Part shown: in pieces, positions 21,073 to 32,843 of the stretch
Layout: each line of letters starts with the position of its first letter
How positions within the stretch are numbered: position 1 is the stretch's first letter
Assembly: GCA_027946555.1 (NCBI GenBank)
Contig: JAPEVC010000083.1
Span: 1-64,000 of the forward strand
Reading direction: 5' to 3'
DNA from: Gnomoniopsis sp. IMI 355080
Lineage: Eukaryota; Ascomycota; Sordariomycetes; Diaporthales; Gnomoniaceae
Length of the DNA stretch: 64,000 bases
Made by a program: the position numbers and the translations under genes
The notes under the pieces: model-generated
Told to the model about the DNA's origin: nothing
Databases searched by the model: none
The model's input: the letters and a program-made list of their open reading frames with translations, nothing else

Positions 21073-22680
21073 ATGGCCCAACCATTCCATGCCGGAGGCG
21101 CCCTTCGCACATTCGGCCTCTCGGGAACAGCCTCCCATGGGCATGGGATCGGATCGATTGTCAATGCTGCCGCCGCTTACTGGCCCTCCCTGGCCGACGT
21201 AGACATTACGCGCCTCGGCTCGCTCATCGCCATCGCCGGCGTCATCCCGGCGTTATGGCGCGTCCTTCACAGTGCTTGGCGCGAGACCTACAGTTGGATC
21301 CGCCAATTCTTCGTCGCATCCGTCACCATTCCAGGTCGAGACCCTCTCAACAAGAACACCGTGTCCTGGCTGCTCGCCCACGTCGTTGAGCCCCGGAACA
21401 ACACGCGCTTCTTCACGGCCCGCACCGAACTCCGCCTCGGCCGGGGCGACGCGGCTGAGTCATCTTCGCTGAAGAAAACACAGCGGAGTGTGCAATATCT
21501 GCCGCACTTTGATGTTCTTTGGTTCTGGCACAACAGCAGGATGTTCATCGTCCATCGCTCCATGGATAGCTTCAATGCGTCCATGTGCGACCCGGGTTAC
21601 GACGGGATCGGTGGGGAAGAACTTCAGATCAGCTGTCTAGGGAGGTCCGTTGAGCCGATTCGGTCTCTCATCCAGACCTGTCGCGAGTATGCAGATCATC
21701 AAACTCAGTACTTTGTCGTGGTGTACTCGAGGGATCGCTATGGCATCTCTTGGCAGCCCAAGTCGCGAAAGCCGATACGGCTGTTGGAGACGGTGCATTT
21801 TGACGAGGAGGCAAAACAAGGACTGCTGGCCGACATCCGGAAATACCTGGACCCCGAGACCCAAAAGCGATATCAGAGCCGGAGTATGCCTTATCGGCGA
21901 GGTGAGTATGCTGATCGCATATCGTTATTGAATCTATTGATTAATAGGGTACTAGGTTATCTCTTCTATGGTCCTCCAGGAACGGGGAAATCCTCACTCT
22001 CCACTGCCCTTGCTGGTGAATTTGGTCTTGATCTTTATGAAGTCAAAATTCCCAGTGTAGCTTCGGATGCCGATCTAGAGCAGATGTTTCAAGAGATACC
22101 GCCTCAGTGCATCGTGCTCCTTGAGGACATCGATGCCGTCTGGACCGCCGAGCGCGAATATCCCGAACGTGAAGACCGAACCGCCGGATCTGGCAGCCGT
22201 AGCCCGAGCTCGAATTGTACCCTTTCCGGTTTGCTAAACGTACTGGATGGTGTGGGCTCCCAAGAGGGCCGAATCGTCATCATGACCACGAACAAGCCCG
22301 AACGTCTGGACAGTGCCCTGATCAGACCGGGACGGGTCGATCTGAAGGTTCATCTCGGGAACATCAGCCGGAAGTCGGCCGAGGACATGTTCATGCGGAT
22401 GTTTGCCTCTGATCTGAAGCAGTCAGGGCTGACTGTTGGAGATAAAGGCCACTCTGATGCCATGGATCCGGCTTTGGAGAGCCTCCATACCATGGCGTCT
22501 GAATTTTCTAGCTATATTCCCGAGCAAACATTTACACCCTCACAATTGCAGGGATTCTTTCAACTCCATTTGGACAGCGCGGCCGAGGCAACAGCTCACA
22601 TAGCTGCATGGGTGGCAAAGGAGATGGCCAAGACAAGTCCCGACGATGACATCGAAATTGTCCATCAGGCAAATGCCTAA
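21073..22680 (+). CDS. BCS1-like AAA ATPase
   Basis: 517 residues from exons 21073-21901 and 21956-22680. An N-terminal segment (LIAIAGVIPALWRVLHSAW) is a likely membrane anchor, followed by the BCS1 N-domain (about 55-270) and one AAA module: Walker A GPPGTGKS at 282-289, Walker B VLLEDID at 330-336, then TTNKPERLDSALIRPGRVD with the sensor and arginine-finger region. Yeast Bcs1 inserts the Rieske protein into complex III at the inner mitochondrial membrane. Filamentous fungi carry many paralogues of unknown role and this looks like one of them. The 54-nt intron (21902-21955) lies just before Walker A, is divisible by three and has no stop, so retention would add 18 residues. Confidence 0.92.
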   Translation: MAQPFHAGGALRTFGLSGTASHGHGIGSIVNAAAAYWPSLADVDITRLGSLIAIAGVIPALWRVLHSAWRETYSWIRQFFVASVTIPGRDPLNKNTVSWLLAHVVEPRNNTRFFTARTELRLGRGDAAESSSLKKTQRSVQYLPHFDVLWFWHNSRMFIVHRSMDSFNASMCDPGYDGIGGEELQISCLGRSVEPIRSLIQTCREYADHQTQYFVVVYSRDRYGISWQPKSRKPIRLLETVHFDEEAKQGLLADIRKYLDPETQKRYQSRSMPYRRGEYADRISLLNLLINRVLGYLFYGPPGTGKSSLSTALAGEFGLDLYEVKIPSVASDADLEQMFQEIPPQCIVLLEDIDAVWTAEREYPEREDRTAGSGSRSPSSNCTLSGLLNVLDGVGSQEGRIVIMTTNKPERLDSALIRPGRVDLKVHLGNISRKSAEDMFMRMFASDLKQSGLTVGDKGHSDAMDPALESLHTMASEFSSYIPEQTFTPSQLQGFFQLHLDSAAEATAHIAAWVAKEMAKTSPDDDIEIVHQANA

Positions 22681-23112
22681 TCATTCTAGGCTCTCGACCC
22701 CGCGAGTCTGTGTATCATGCATGTATAAAAGTTGCATTTGGTAGGCGTTGATTGGATATATGGCACATTATTGTGGCATTGATTTGCCTTTTACCTTGGG
22801 ATTGAATACTACTTACGCATATTCCATATGGAGGCCACTAAACTGCGTGATAGAGAAAATGGCGTGGAACAACTTCAAGCATACAGAGCGTCGCTTTCAA
22901 TATTGACAACAGTGAATTTGCATTATATGGACTGTCATCGAATTTTTGTATACATCATTCAATCCCTGTCATATTCTTATGCACCAAGCCCCCCAAACGA
23001 GAAATTGCACAGGATAGAATCGAATACATCTTCAAGAACAATACACCCTTGATCAGCTCATCAGACCCGTCATGGCCACATTATGTCTGAGCGAGCGAAA
23101 AATGAGGTCCAC
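22681..23112. other. Intergenic between BCS1-like and G1 protease genes
   Basis: Convergent 3' flanks, 432 nt. Nothing beyond likely untranslated sequence is seen. Confidence 0.5.
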
Positions 23113-24009
23113 TTAGCTCTCGTAAGTGCAAGTGACGGTCTCGCCAGTGGCGGAGCAGCTGGTGTAGACGGTGCCGGACTGGCGGATGTCAATGATGGAG
23201 CCCTCGCCAGCGTCGACAGTGGTGCCAGTAGACTTGGTGGCGTAAGCCTCGGTGAACTCGACAGTGTCGAAGTCGGCAAAAGGCACCAGGGAGAGACCCT
23301 CCTCAAAGTCCTCGACGATCCACTCGGCATCGTACTCGCACAGGTCACCCTCGGTCGTGGTCCATGTGTAGTCGACAGTCTTGCCAGTAGTGGTGTTCTC
23401 GATAGTGGCAGTACCCTTGGAGGTGGAGGTAGCCTCGACGGTCATGACGATAGTGTCACCAGCAGAGATGTCCATGGTGAAGTCGTAGGCGTAGTCAGGG
23501 TACCACTCGTACCTGTGGAGAGGAAGTGATTAATACAAGTAAGTCATCCTGTCTTTAGAAAGGAAAGTTGGATCAACGGGGCCAAAAGGTACTTACCAAG
23601 CGTCGAAAGAAACATCGCCATCCTCGTAGCAGAAGTCGACACCAGTCTGGAGAATGGCGGTGTCGCAAGTGTCACCGTCAATGCCGACCCAGGCAGAGGC
23701 GCAGTAGCCCTCGAGGGCGGACTTGATGCCGGAACCATCACCAGCCGAGGGGGTAGGGACAACGATGGTACCAGTCACACCGGTGATCTTGGTGGAAGTG
23801 TAGACGGAGCCGGCCCAGTTGGTCGAGTAGGAGACGTGAGAAGTCTCGTTGTACTTGACATCGGAGGCGTCGATACGGGGGCTCGAGTGGCGCTGGTTGG
23901 CGCGCTGAGCAAACTTGGCGGCGTGGTTGGCACGACGCTTCTCGGTCAGGCGGGCACCGAGGGCGAGCTCTGCGCCAGTGGCAAGAAGGGCGAGGGTGGT
24001 GAACTTCAT
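23113..24009 (-). CDS. Secreted glutamic endopeptidase (eqolisin, peptidase family G1)
   Basis: 270 residues from exons 24009-23597 and 23512-23113 (84-nt intron, phase 2). Signal peptide residues are about 1-18 (MKFTTLALLATGAELALG), followed by a basic propeptide (LTEKRRANHAAK). The mature domain has NWAGSVY, the catalytic Gln at 121 in AILQTGVDF, YEWYPDYAYDF, and the catalytic Glu at 201 in AEWIVEDFEEG, all as in scytalidoglutamic peptidase and aspergillopepsin II. These enzymes cut proteins at strongly acidic pH. Length is normal. Codon use is strongly C/G-ending, unlike several neighbours, as expected for a highly expressed secreted enzyme. A TATA-like element lies upstream. Confidence 0.96.
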
Positions 24010-26455
24010 TGTGGAGAGTTTGGCAAGTGAGTGAGTGACCGGTTGACTGTGGCTGAAGCGAGAGCTGACTGAGACGAGATCCGAAGGGCTGATGGGGATG
24101 AGAAGATCTTCAAAAGACTGGATGGATCTGCGAGATCACCACAGTCTTTATACTCGTGAGGCCCAACTTCTAGGCCATGACTTGTATATCGAAATGCCGT
24201 GGTCTCGGCTCTTCCGCTGCGTTGACATGCTTTTCTGTGGATCCACCTACCCTCCATTCAGCAAGTCAATATCACCTTCCTGATACACATAGCCTCCATC
24301 TTTCCTGTACGGACCCCAAGCCAGGTATGCCAGTGTTGCAGTGAAGGCGTGGCGCTGGCATGTGCATGCGTAGCCCATGTGGAAAATGCTTCCTCCACCA
24401 CGCGACTTTATTGACGGCTCGTGGTCAAATGCGATCGGCGACAGGGGCACCATCTGATCTTTGACGTTTCTATACGTCCCAAAACCCAACGCGATCAATG
24501 AGTGGCGTGCTTCGCAAGGCAGCCATAGCTGTGGAAAGCTTTCTTGACTGCTTCGTGTGCCTTTGCTGTATTGGCAACATTTCAATTTGTATAGCAAAAT
24601 GCGTCAGCTTCGCGTTATGCTGTCATGGATATCCAAGGTTTTCAACCGAGGAATTTTCTTGATTTGGCGACAATTCACACATTTACCACAGCCTTCCTTG
24701 CCTCATAAGCAGAAAGCAGTATATGTTTGCATCACAAGTGGTCTGTTGAGAAGCCTCGTACATTGAACCTATGTCTGGACCGACCTTCCAGAATGAGGAC
24801 GATCAGCATGATCCACAAAAACCAACGCACACGGATCATGATGGATCAAGCCATTTGAACCCCGAGCTGGTGGGTAGTTTGGGTTCCCGGTGCCCTTGCC
24901 ATAGGTCTGGATGCGAAGAGGCGAGATGGAATGTATCTTACATCCGACTTCAATGTTCAGACCCGGTAATAATAGCTGTCAAATGATTACTCTCATCATG
25001 TTTTTTTCTCGACGGGGCCAGACCTGGATGCCACCTTCCTTTGCACAAATCCATGAACTCGCCCAGTCAGACGACACAAGATTTGGAGTTTATCCATTAT
25101 TCGTGCCTGTGATATATCAAAGTCGGCGTTGTTGCATTCACAGCGGGTCTTTCCCGGGAGTGACTGGGGTCCAGCACCTTGTCAGCTTCCTTTTAAGCTT
25201 GTTCTGCATGATGCGGAGGCTTGATGTGGACGCGGAAAAGGTCCCGATACACCGACCATCGTCTTTACAAGCTTTTCTTGGCGTCTGGGCAAAAGCTTGT
25301 CGACGATGTTTCGCATCTCATTCAGTGCTTGGCTTTAGAGATCTGCTGTCGATTTGCAACTGATTTTCTGGGGAAGGATGAGCTTTACTGTTTTCCGGTG
25401 GTCAAGTCCGTCCCGGGTATGACAGGTCTGGTTACCTAGGTATGTTGCGCTCAGAGCCGGGATCTCGGATCTCGGGACCCGCCTGCAAAGTATGTATCGC
25501 GTCAAAGTCGGCGAACGGAGGATGCCGTTGAGGCTGTCGAGGCTATCGGATTGGTCCCGGATCGACTGGAGATGGCGCAATGCTACGAATCATACGCCTG
25601 CATGGAATCATCCATTGCAGCAGATCAGCTCTTGTATAATTTCCAGCCCAAATTGGGAAGGAGATGAAGCCGTGAAAATGGCATTCGTCGTCAGCACTCA
25701 TGTGACGACAATGATGAAGGTGGGCTCGACGAACCGAGGTTCAATTAATGGGCATCTATGACTTTCAAGCAATGAATCGGAATGTAGCTTGGACTGCCAT
25801 TTGTCACTCTCACGGGCATCTCATACTTTGAGGTCGACAAGCCGCGCGTATCGAGCCATGACTTGACTACTACGAGCCGACGCCATAATGAAAGCATCCT
25901 TGCCTCTGTTGACATGGTTTCCAGAATCGAGATGCTAGCACATTGTATGACCTTGGATGATACTGACGATGCTAGGAAGGCTGTCCAAGGCTTTCCTCAT
26001 CACAGGACCCTCTCCATCGAATGAGTGAGTGGTTTGTCGAAGCCTCAACAACTTCCACTCCGGCCCTACAATTGCCACCCGCCATCAATCCCGCCCATAT
26101 AAGACTTCCATCTAATGTCACGCCAACATTGAATCTTCGTGCCTCGTTAAACATTCCGCGACGGAAAGCGTTCAACGCCGCCTTCAGCTAGTGCGCATTC
26201 TCAACGTGAGCCCATGGAATTGCCAATCCGTACATGGTGGAAGTAGGTACGTCTACTACTGACTCCTCGGAAACATCTAACGGATTAGAGTCTCGTTCAG
26301 AGCACCTCAATAAAAAAAAACCGACTAGGAAACCATCCCACTGTGAAATAATTTACCAACGAGGAAAAGTAACTCCGGAGACTTAGACCGCCCATGGCCA
26401 AGCCAAGACCAGATCAGAGCATCAGGTCTCCGTCTCCAAAGACAGCTTTTCTTTC
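24010..26455. other. Intergenic, about 2.4 kb
   Basis: Apart from the G1 protease promoter I see no gene. Frames of 70-150 codons (for example plus 24911-25363) lack ATG context, introns or family motifs. A TTACCTAGGTA motif is at about 25433. Confidence 0.45.
24145..24154 (-). promoter_or_regulatory. TATA-like element of the G1 protease
   Basis: GAGTATAAAG on the minus strand, about 140 nt upstream of the ATG at 24009, in a leader otherwise free of ATG-started long frames. Confidence 0.4.
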
Positions 26456-27943
26456 TCAGTATCTTCCTCCATTCCTCACTCCGTTGATATAATTTCCTCC
26501 ATTCACATGACTTCCTCCATTCGCATGGATGCCTCCATTCGCATGGGTTCCTCCATTCACATGGTTCCCTCCGCTCACGTGATTCTCAACTGAGTTCGTC
26601 TTTGCAACAGCATTGTCCTTCCATCGACTTTGATCAACAGTGTTCCCTCCATTCCCATTCCAGTTCACGACATGTTCCGGTGGGGAGTTCACCTTTGCAC
26701 CAACAGTCTCCTTGGGACTAGTCCTGCCTCCCAGCATCCCTCCAAATGAGGCTATGCTTCCGCGCTTGGTGGAATTGGCTTCTCTTTGCTCCTGCTCCTC
26801 CATTGGCGGTGTCAAGCCATGAGAGGACGGGCCCGGTCGTGAGACCGCAGGGATACTAGCTTGTCGGTCAGCCGCTGCGGGTGTTGTGAAATTGTCTATA
26901 TAATTGCTTTGAGCGTGGATACGCGTCTCAGCAGGTGGTGGCTGTGAGTCTCGAGTCAGTACAACAGCTCCCACTATCTCGTTGAATTTCCCTACCTTGC
27001 GCGTGTTCTCATTCGGCTTCACTGGTTGCCGGTAATCATCATTCCGAGGAGCGTAACCAGAATTTTGGGTTGGGTTTGTATGGCTTGATCCTAGTTGTGG
27101 CAGATTCTTCTCGTTCTCGGATGAATGGCGACCGCTAGATTTACTTTCGTGGTCAGACGACCATCGATCAACCTGATCTCGCTCAGGCGAGGGATAAAAT
27201 GATCCTGAGTTTTCAGTCCCTCTCGCGTCATAGACGGGCCCGGGGCTCGCCGTTGGTGTCCTGCCCTGTTTCAACGAGCCTCGCGACCTTGGCGGCGGCT
27301 TCAATCCGTGATGTGTTAGTTGCGCATTACGGGAGGCCTGCGCCGCGAGGTACTCTGTTGCAAGACGCCGTTCTTCTTCGAGGTCTATATCATGTTCTCT
27401 CGGTGGTGAAATAGGTTGCTGAGGTGGCTTAGTTGTATGTGTCGTCGTCGTCTCGGTCACAACAGTGGTAATCGTCTTGGTTATCACCTCCCCTGTGACT
27501 GGATCCGTGTACGTTTCTTGTCTGACTGATGGTGTTGAGGAGGACGACAAGACAGACTGGGGCTGGAAGACCTTTTCAATGGCGATTCCAGATTGAGTGG
27601 TCACCCTCCCAGGATGAACTTCCTGGGGCGGGTGGCTATGCAGTGCGCCGTTCATACGAAGGCCGGCGACGCTGCTGCGATCGGTGGCAACGACAGAACG
27701 TTGCTCGGGGGATTTGGGAAGATGAGCTTCTGGCGGCGACGTGTTGTATGCCGAGCCATTGACAAGAGACCCTTCCGTGGCCGACGATCTGTGCGAATCA
27801 TTGCCTGTCGCGGAAGCGTCTGAATGCCTCTGGTTGGGCTCAACTATGCGTTCGGAGCTCTTGTTGCTGCCTTTGCCAAATAACCTCCATTTCGACTTCT
27901 TTTCCTCCAATGGCTTGACTGGCTGGGACGTCTTGGACGGCAT
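26456..27943 (-). CDS. Orphan low-complexity, probably disordered protein, 495 aa
   Basis: A single exon starting at the first in-frame ATG (27943). I do not recognise the family. The N-terminus is basic (EEKKSKWRLFGKGSNKSSER). A conserved-looking segment near residue 145 reads TYTDPVTGEVITKTITTVV. A short acidic helix follows (DIDLEEERRLATEYLAAQAS), then long Ser/Pro/Asn-rich sequence with KVGKFNEIVGAVVLTRDS around residue 320. The C-terminal 35 residues are six-residue repeats of the GG-x-H-x-N kind, encoded by an 18-bp minisatellite. No signal peptide or membrane helix is present. A cytosolic scaffold role is a guess only. Confidence 0.8.
   Translation of the reverse strand: MPSKTSQPVKPLEEKKSKWRLFGKGSNKSSERIVEPNQRHSDASATGNDSHRSSATEGSLVNGSAYNTSPPEAHLPKSPEQRSVVATDRSSVAGLRMNGALHSHPPQEVHPGRVTTQSGIAIEKVFQPQSVLSSSSTPSVRQETYTDPVTGEVITKTITTVVTETTTTHTTKPPQQPISPPREHDIDLEEERRLATEYLAAQASRNAQLTHHGLKPPPRSRGSLKQGRTPTASPGPVYDARGTENSGSFYPSPERDQVDRWSSDHESKSSGRHSSENEKNLPQLGSSHTNPTQNSGYAPRNDDYRQPVKPNENTRKVGKFNEIVGAVVLTRDSQPPPAETRIHAQSNYIDNFTTPAAADRQASIPAVSRPGPSSHGLTPPMEEQEQREANSTKRGSIASFGGMLGGRTSPKETVGAKVNSPPEHVVNWNGNGGNTVDQSRWKDNAVAKTNSVENHVSGGNHVNGGTHANGGIHANGGSHVNGGNYINGVRNGGRY
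26496..26585 (-). repeat. 18-bp coding minisatellite, five units
   Basis: CCTCC(A/G)(T/C)TC begins at 26496, 26514, 26532, 26550 and 26568, an exact 18-bp period. A related partial unit is at 26466. Each unit encodes six residues of the GGxHxN type, so copy number can change without frame loss. Confidence 0.9.
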
Positions 27944-30942
27944 CGTGAGCCGTGACGATAAGAGTGTCAAAAAAATGGGAGAACAGCTGAAAGGAGAACA
28001 GTGGTATGACTTAAGAGTGGCAGATAGCGGGGTTTTCCTTTTCTTACTGCTGTCTCGTCTGTGAACACTCGCTGTCAAGGGTACCTAGGTAGTATTATGA
28101 GATCATTTCCCGCTTCCCGAAGTCGGTTCCTTGCCATTGGTAGCTCACTATCACAAGCAATAATCGATCTGGCGTTTCATCAAATTTCTACTACATCCGA
28201 GGCGTTTGAAATCATACTGTGGTAAGCCGGGCACAATCCTACGAATTTGTCTGGCCTGTCACTGGCCTCTATCGCGGGCATACATGACGAATGCACCGTT
28301 AGTTAACGTTTCACTCGGAATGCAGACCAGGATGAGCAGGCAATCTGGCATTTCTCCGGTCTGGAGGGGAACATTGGACCTACGGAGTACACACCGATCA
28401 ACGACTCATTGGGTCGGGGATCCATCATCGGCCATGCTGACAGGCTGAGCTGCGAACGCCTGCAGCCTAAGGAGGAAATTGCAGGTCACGGTGCAACAGT
28501 CCCTGCGTTAGTATGCGCAGAGCCAACGTTGGTCGGCATCAGCGCCGAGGAGTTGATACGGTCTACCAGATTGCTCAGGACAAATTTTGCATACCCCGGC
28601 TGTTCGCAGAACACAGGGTCTTTACACTATTTCCCCTTTCGTTCGTGCCACACGGTAGCTCAAGCTAGTGGCTCCGCAATGAATGACCAATGAAGGTCGG
28701 AAAACACGTTGAAATCAACCCACCAAAGGACGAACACCGTACCTTGTGGGCCAAACGAACAGTGGAAATAGTGTAAACGAGCGTGGACCCCTGGAAGTGA
28801 CTGAGTCGATGTTGGGGAGCCAACATTAGCGTGACATCCATCTGGAAGTGTTCATGAACAAAACCCCTGATTATCTGGGTCGATGCGACTATAAAAGCCG
28901 CTTCTCAAACATGTAATTAATGTATGAATATTAGTCTACTATATTAATGCGATTCGTTATTGCTATTCATTACTGACATATAGATTTTGCGCAATTTTAT
29001 TGCACAACTCTTCACTTGGGTCGACACTAACGTCTGCGCTGGATATTCTTCATGACCCGCCGGGAGCAGAGTAAGTAGTTTCGGCACTGTTTCTGGAAAT
29101 TGTGTGTGGACTCTGGCGTTCGGGACATGGAGCGTCCGGTTGGGAACCTAGTCGGCGCAGCCAAATAGAGGAATAAGACCAAGGTCCTGGCAGGCCGTTG
29201 GGATAGTTAGGTCTCTCTTTGTTTGGCGATGAGTTCCTCCCTAGTTACTGCGAGATGTAATGTGCGTGCTCCGTGGAAATTACGCTTGTTGGAGCTGAAA
29301 ATTGACAAGGGCAGTGCTAAGGATGGATATGACTCGTGGCGTCAGGGTTCCCTCGCCGACCAATTTTGAAGATTGTCATTATGCCAGCATGCCGGGCATG
29401 CCAGACCTCCTTGTCTTGGCTAAATGACATTCTTTACGAACGATGACGTTGCTACAGTCCTACCTTGGGTGTGTACTGCGTATCGTCGCATCCAGCGGGT
29501 ATCTTGCGTCGATTCCGCATCCAACCACAGACACGTGAGCAGGTATCCACCATCTTCATTGGTGCCCGAGGTGCCATAGCGAAAGTCCAGTCGAGGCCTG
29601 TGGTTTCTCTGAATTTGCAGTTAGGTAATTGCGATAAACATCACATTCGTAACAGCCAGACTGTAGTTTGATCTTCGCATATTGACTGAGCGGCGCACAC
29701 TCCTGGCATGCCATCGACTGAAAGAGAAACTCCGCGATACGGGTCACACCGGATCGTCGAACCCTGGAAGATACTGAGGACATGCAGAGAAAGTAACACC
29801 GACCACATCGATCCAGGGGCGACTTTGCGTCGGATCCGAATAGAAGATCAAAGGTACAGTACTTCCTTGTGAAGATGACTAGGATAAATCGGGACTAATT
29901 CCTAGGCAGGCAATGGTTCGGACTAACTACTTGCCGCGCGAGCCTGTCTTGGCACAAGCACAGACACAGTCAGATGTTGAGGATCGTCCTATGTCGATCC
30001 CAGGCAACGAGTCTTTGGATAGCATACAAACTCTCTAATTCGTGGACCTTGCTCTTAGACCGCCTATCACAACTAGCCCTCGAATGAACACTTGCGGTAT
30101 ATCTTGACTCACCAGCTAGTCTTCATTGGCTGCGAAACGACGTGTGGCTTATTTGCCACTTTGGCCATAAGTATAACTGGAATTGCTTGGTAATGCAATG
30201 GCACTAAGAAGTGATAGCTGGTCCCGACTTCAATTCGAGGGTTCAATGCCTTCTTATCGTGCCAAGATACCGGTCAAAATTCCCTAAAATGATTCTAGTT
30301 CATTCGAACCAAAAGTAGACTCCGGAAAGCCCACAATGACAATGCGTCTTCCCAGACAAGATACTTGACACTTGTGCGGTGCTACATTTGAAGGGAAAAC
30401 AGGACTGACATCACAAATCAAGCAGCTTTGTGATCATCTACAGCACCTCACTCCGTTACCATGGACGTTGTGTGTATTGACATTGTATTAAATACTAGTC
30501 CATCATACTAGATCTCAAAAGTACATAACCAGAATATTCATCGCAGGTTGAAGTGAACACATAGCGAACGAGACCAGCACGACACGATTCTCGATAATGA
30601 CAGTACTATCGCGGAAATTGTATATACGCGGTGATGATAAAGTTGTCGCTATCTCGCTCAAGAATTTGAAGGAGGTTATCGTATCCAATTTGAAGCTAGT
30701 CTCTCTTGGTAGGGGACTTTACGCAGATCGTGCAAAGATTACGCCATCAATGCCTTATACCGGCAACATGCGTATAGGCAGACATATAGCACTGGCATGA
30801 CCGCATCACTTGCTCGTCATATCCTGCAATGCTATTCACTCGAGCAATGTTATGTTGCTCATTGCTTTCTTGGTACTCGTCCTTACCCAAGTCAGAGTCT
30901 CAAGGTGGACAGTATTTACACAAAAATGGATCTCAGCCCAAC
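27944..30942. other. Intergenic, about 3 kb
   Basis: No gene is supported. A GTACCTAGGTAG motif is at about 28080 and an AT-rich patch at 28910-29010. Open frames (for example plus 28409-28693 and 30597-30800) have no splice partners or motifs. Confidence 0.45.
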
Positions 30943-32843
30943 TCAAATTGATAGAACCAAATCCTTCAGCCTTGGGAAATCAGGTATTCCCCATCCCGTG
31001 GCTGGGTCCCACCCTGACGTTGCATTATACCTCGCGCCGGGAATATTGTCCGTGCACCCATCCATGTACCCCTCTGTGAGGTCAATGAGCCCTTGCGGCC
31101 CAAGTGTGTACAGCAGCGGATTTATGAACCCTAGGGAGCTCTTGCCGGCCCTAAATCTCGCGTCGTTCAACAAGCCCACGATGCCAGCCCACACGGGGGA
31201 TGCGCCGCTCGTTCCACCGATTCTCGACGTCGTGCCGTTGGTTGTGATTGCATAGTACGGGTCCAGACTGGCCGCAGAGATGTCCGGGATGCCTCGGCCT
31301 GACCAATTGCCGTTGTATTGGCCATAATACTCAAACGTTCCGGGAGATACGGTCTTCAAGTACTCATTGATGGCCGCCTCCTGGAAAGTCGGACGCGAGA
31401 AGTAGTTGGAGAAGCCGCCGCCACTGCCGGTCCAGGTAATTTGGGGGTTGATCTCCTGTGTGCCCCCAACGGCAGTGATATAGGGACATGAAGGTGGGAA
31501 GAGCGGCGTGAATTGGGCAGTGACAAAGTCCGCGGCGATACAAGTGCCACCTAGACCCCCATCTCCGGAGGATTCGAAGATGGTGATACCACGGAGACCT
31601 AGGAGAGCGACTAGGTTGCAAGTATGAGTGGCGTAGTCAAATGGGACACCCTGGTGCACATTGTCAGAAAAGTTTCGAATTCAACCTATAGGAAACTCAC
31701 ATCTTCTTGATCAGCGTAGGAATTAGAAATGACCTGTGGCAGCTCATCATTGGTTTTTGACAGCAGGTACTGATAGTACGGAACGTATGGTTCGTTGAAA
31801 TTATCCGCATCCGTGGGCTGATCTGGAGTTGGGATGAAAGGACTGACATTCTGGGTTAGCGCATCACGAACATTCACTCGAATGGCACATCATTCAACTC
31901 ACGGCGAGCCACCAGTGCTATACTCTGTCACAGGCAAAGGATGTACCAGCCCCACAATGTTCTGCGCATCCAGATTGGCCTCGCCAAAGCCAATGTTGGG
32001 GTCGTTTACATCCTGGCTGAGCGTGCCGTTGTCGATACTGACAAGGGTGAGGTTTTGGCGAGGTATCCCGTACGTAGCCTCGAACGTGAACAAGTCTGAC
32101 AATATAGCAGACTCGTTCAAGAAGCTGCCGAACGCGACGCGAGATCCCGACGTGGCAAGCGGAGTGTAGTTGCCGACGTTGTAGAGCTGTTTCACACAAG
32201 CAGGAGTCAAGATGGTGGCACAGGCAGCATCCACCACGGGCTGGACTGTGGTTGAGTTGCCAGATTGCCTCTTGAGCACCTTTGAAGGAGTAGGAGCAGG
32301 AAGCATGTCGCGACGTTTTGGGAGGGCGGCGGCGGCCTTTGTCTGTCCAAAGTAGATCCCGGGCTCAATGAGCGCGATATGCTCCTGGACTTCCTCAGGG
32401 ATTGTGTACGACAGTGTCCGCAACTTGGTCACACCGCCATGGTCATAGAAGGTGTATGAGCCATTGAGAAGAGTGTTGGCCGTGTCCACGTCAGCGTTGA
32501 AGTTGACAAAGAGACCCTGATGAGTATAATCGGTAATACCGGCAGACGCTAGCCATGTAGTCACTGACGATACCGCATCATCAGTCGGCCCAAACAGAGC
32601 TTGGACGCCATCCACATCGAGAAACTGCCCATACTCGGAGCTACCAGGAGTGGATACGGCGAGCAATTTTGACTCGAGCTGATCCAGGTTGTTGAGAGCT
32701 AGGGCAATCGTGAAAACAGTCTTCGAACTTCCCGCGGTTTCCAAGGCTTCGTAACCTGCAGGAACTGTATCGTAATGCTTCTGGAAGGCGCCGAGCGCAC
32801 AAGGCACGGCCGTTATGGCCAAGATGAGAGCATAGGAGCGCAT
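30943..32843 (-). CDS. Secreted sedolisin-type tripeptidyl-peptidase (peptidase family S53)
   Basis: 596 residues from exons 32843-31903, 31842-31701 and 31650-30943 (introns 60 and 50 nt). A signal peptide (MRSYALILAITAVPCALG) and a pro-kumamolisin domain (to about residue 190, ending near SKVLKRQ) precede the catalytic domain. The catalytic Glu and Asp lie in GFGEANLDAQN, the oxyanion Asp in FESSGDGG, and the nucleophile Ser in GGTSGASPVWAG. The calcium site is near the C-terminus (SGWDPATGWGIPDF). Such enzymes release tripeptides at acidic pH outside the cell. Several N-glycosylation sequons are present. The intron 1 acceptor at 31843 is preferred because it gives STGGSPPFIP in frame. Confidence 0.95.

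Noticed and set aside
24247..24597. 116-codon minus frame
   Set aside because: It begins with a non-ATG codon, has no splice partner and recognises no family.
24911..25439. Overlapping plus frames of 150 and 72 codons
   Set aside because: Two frames compete, neither has motifs, and base composition is that of intergenic DNA.
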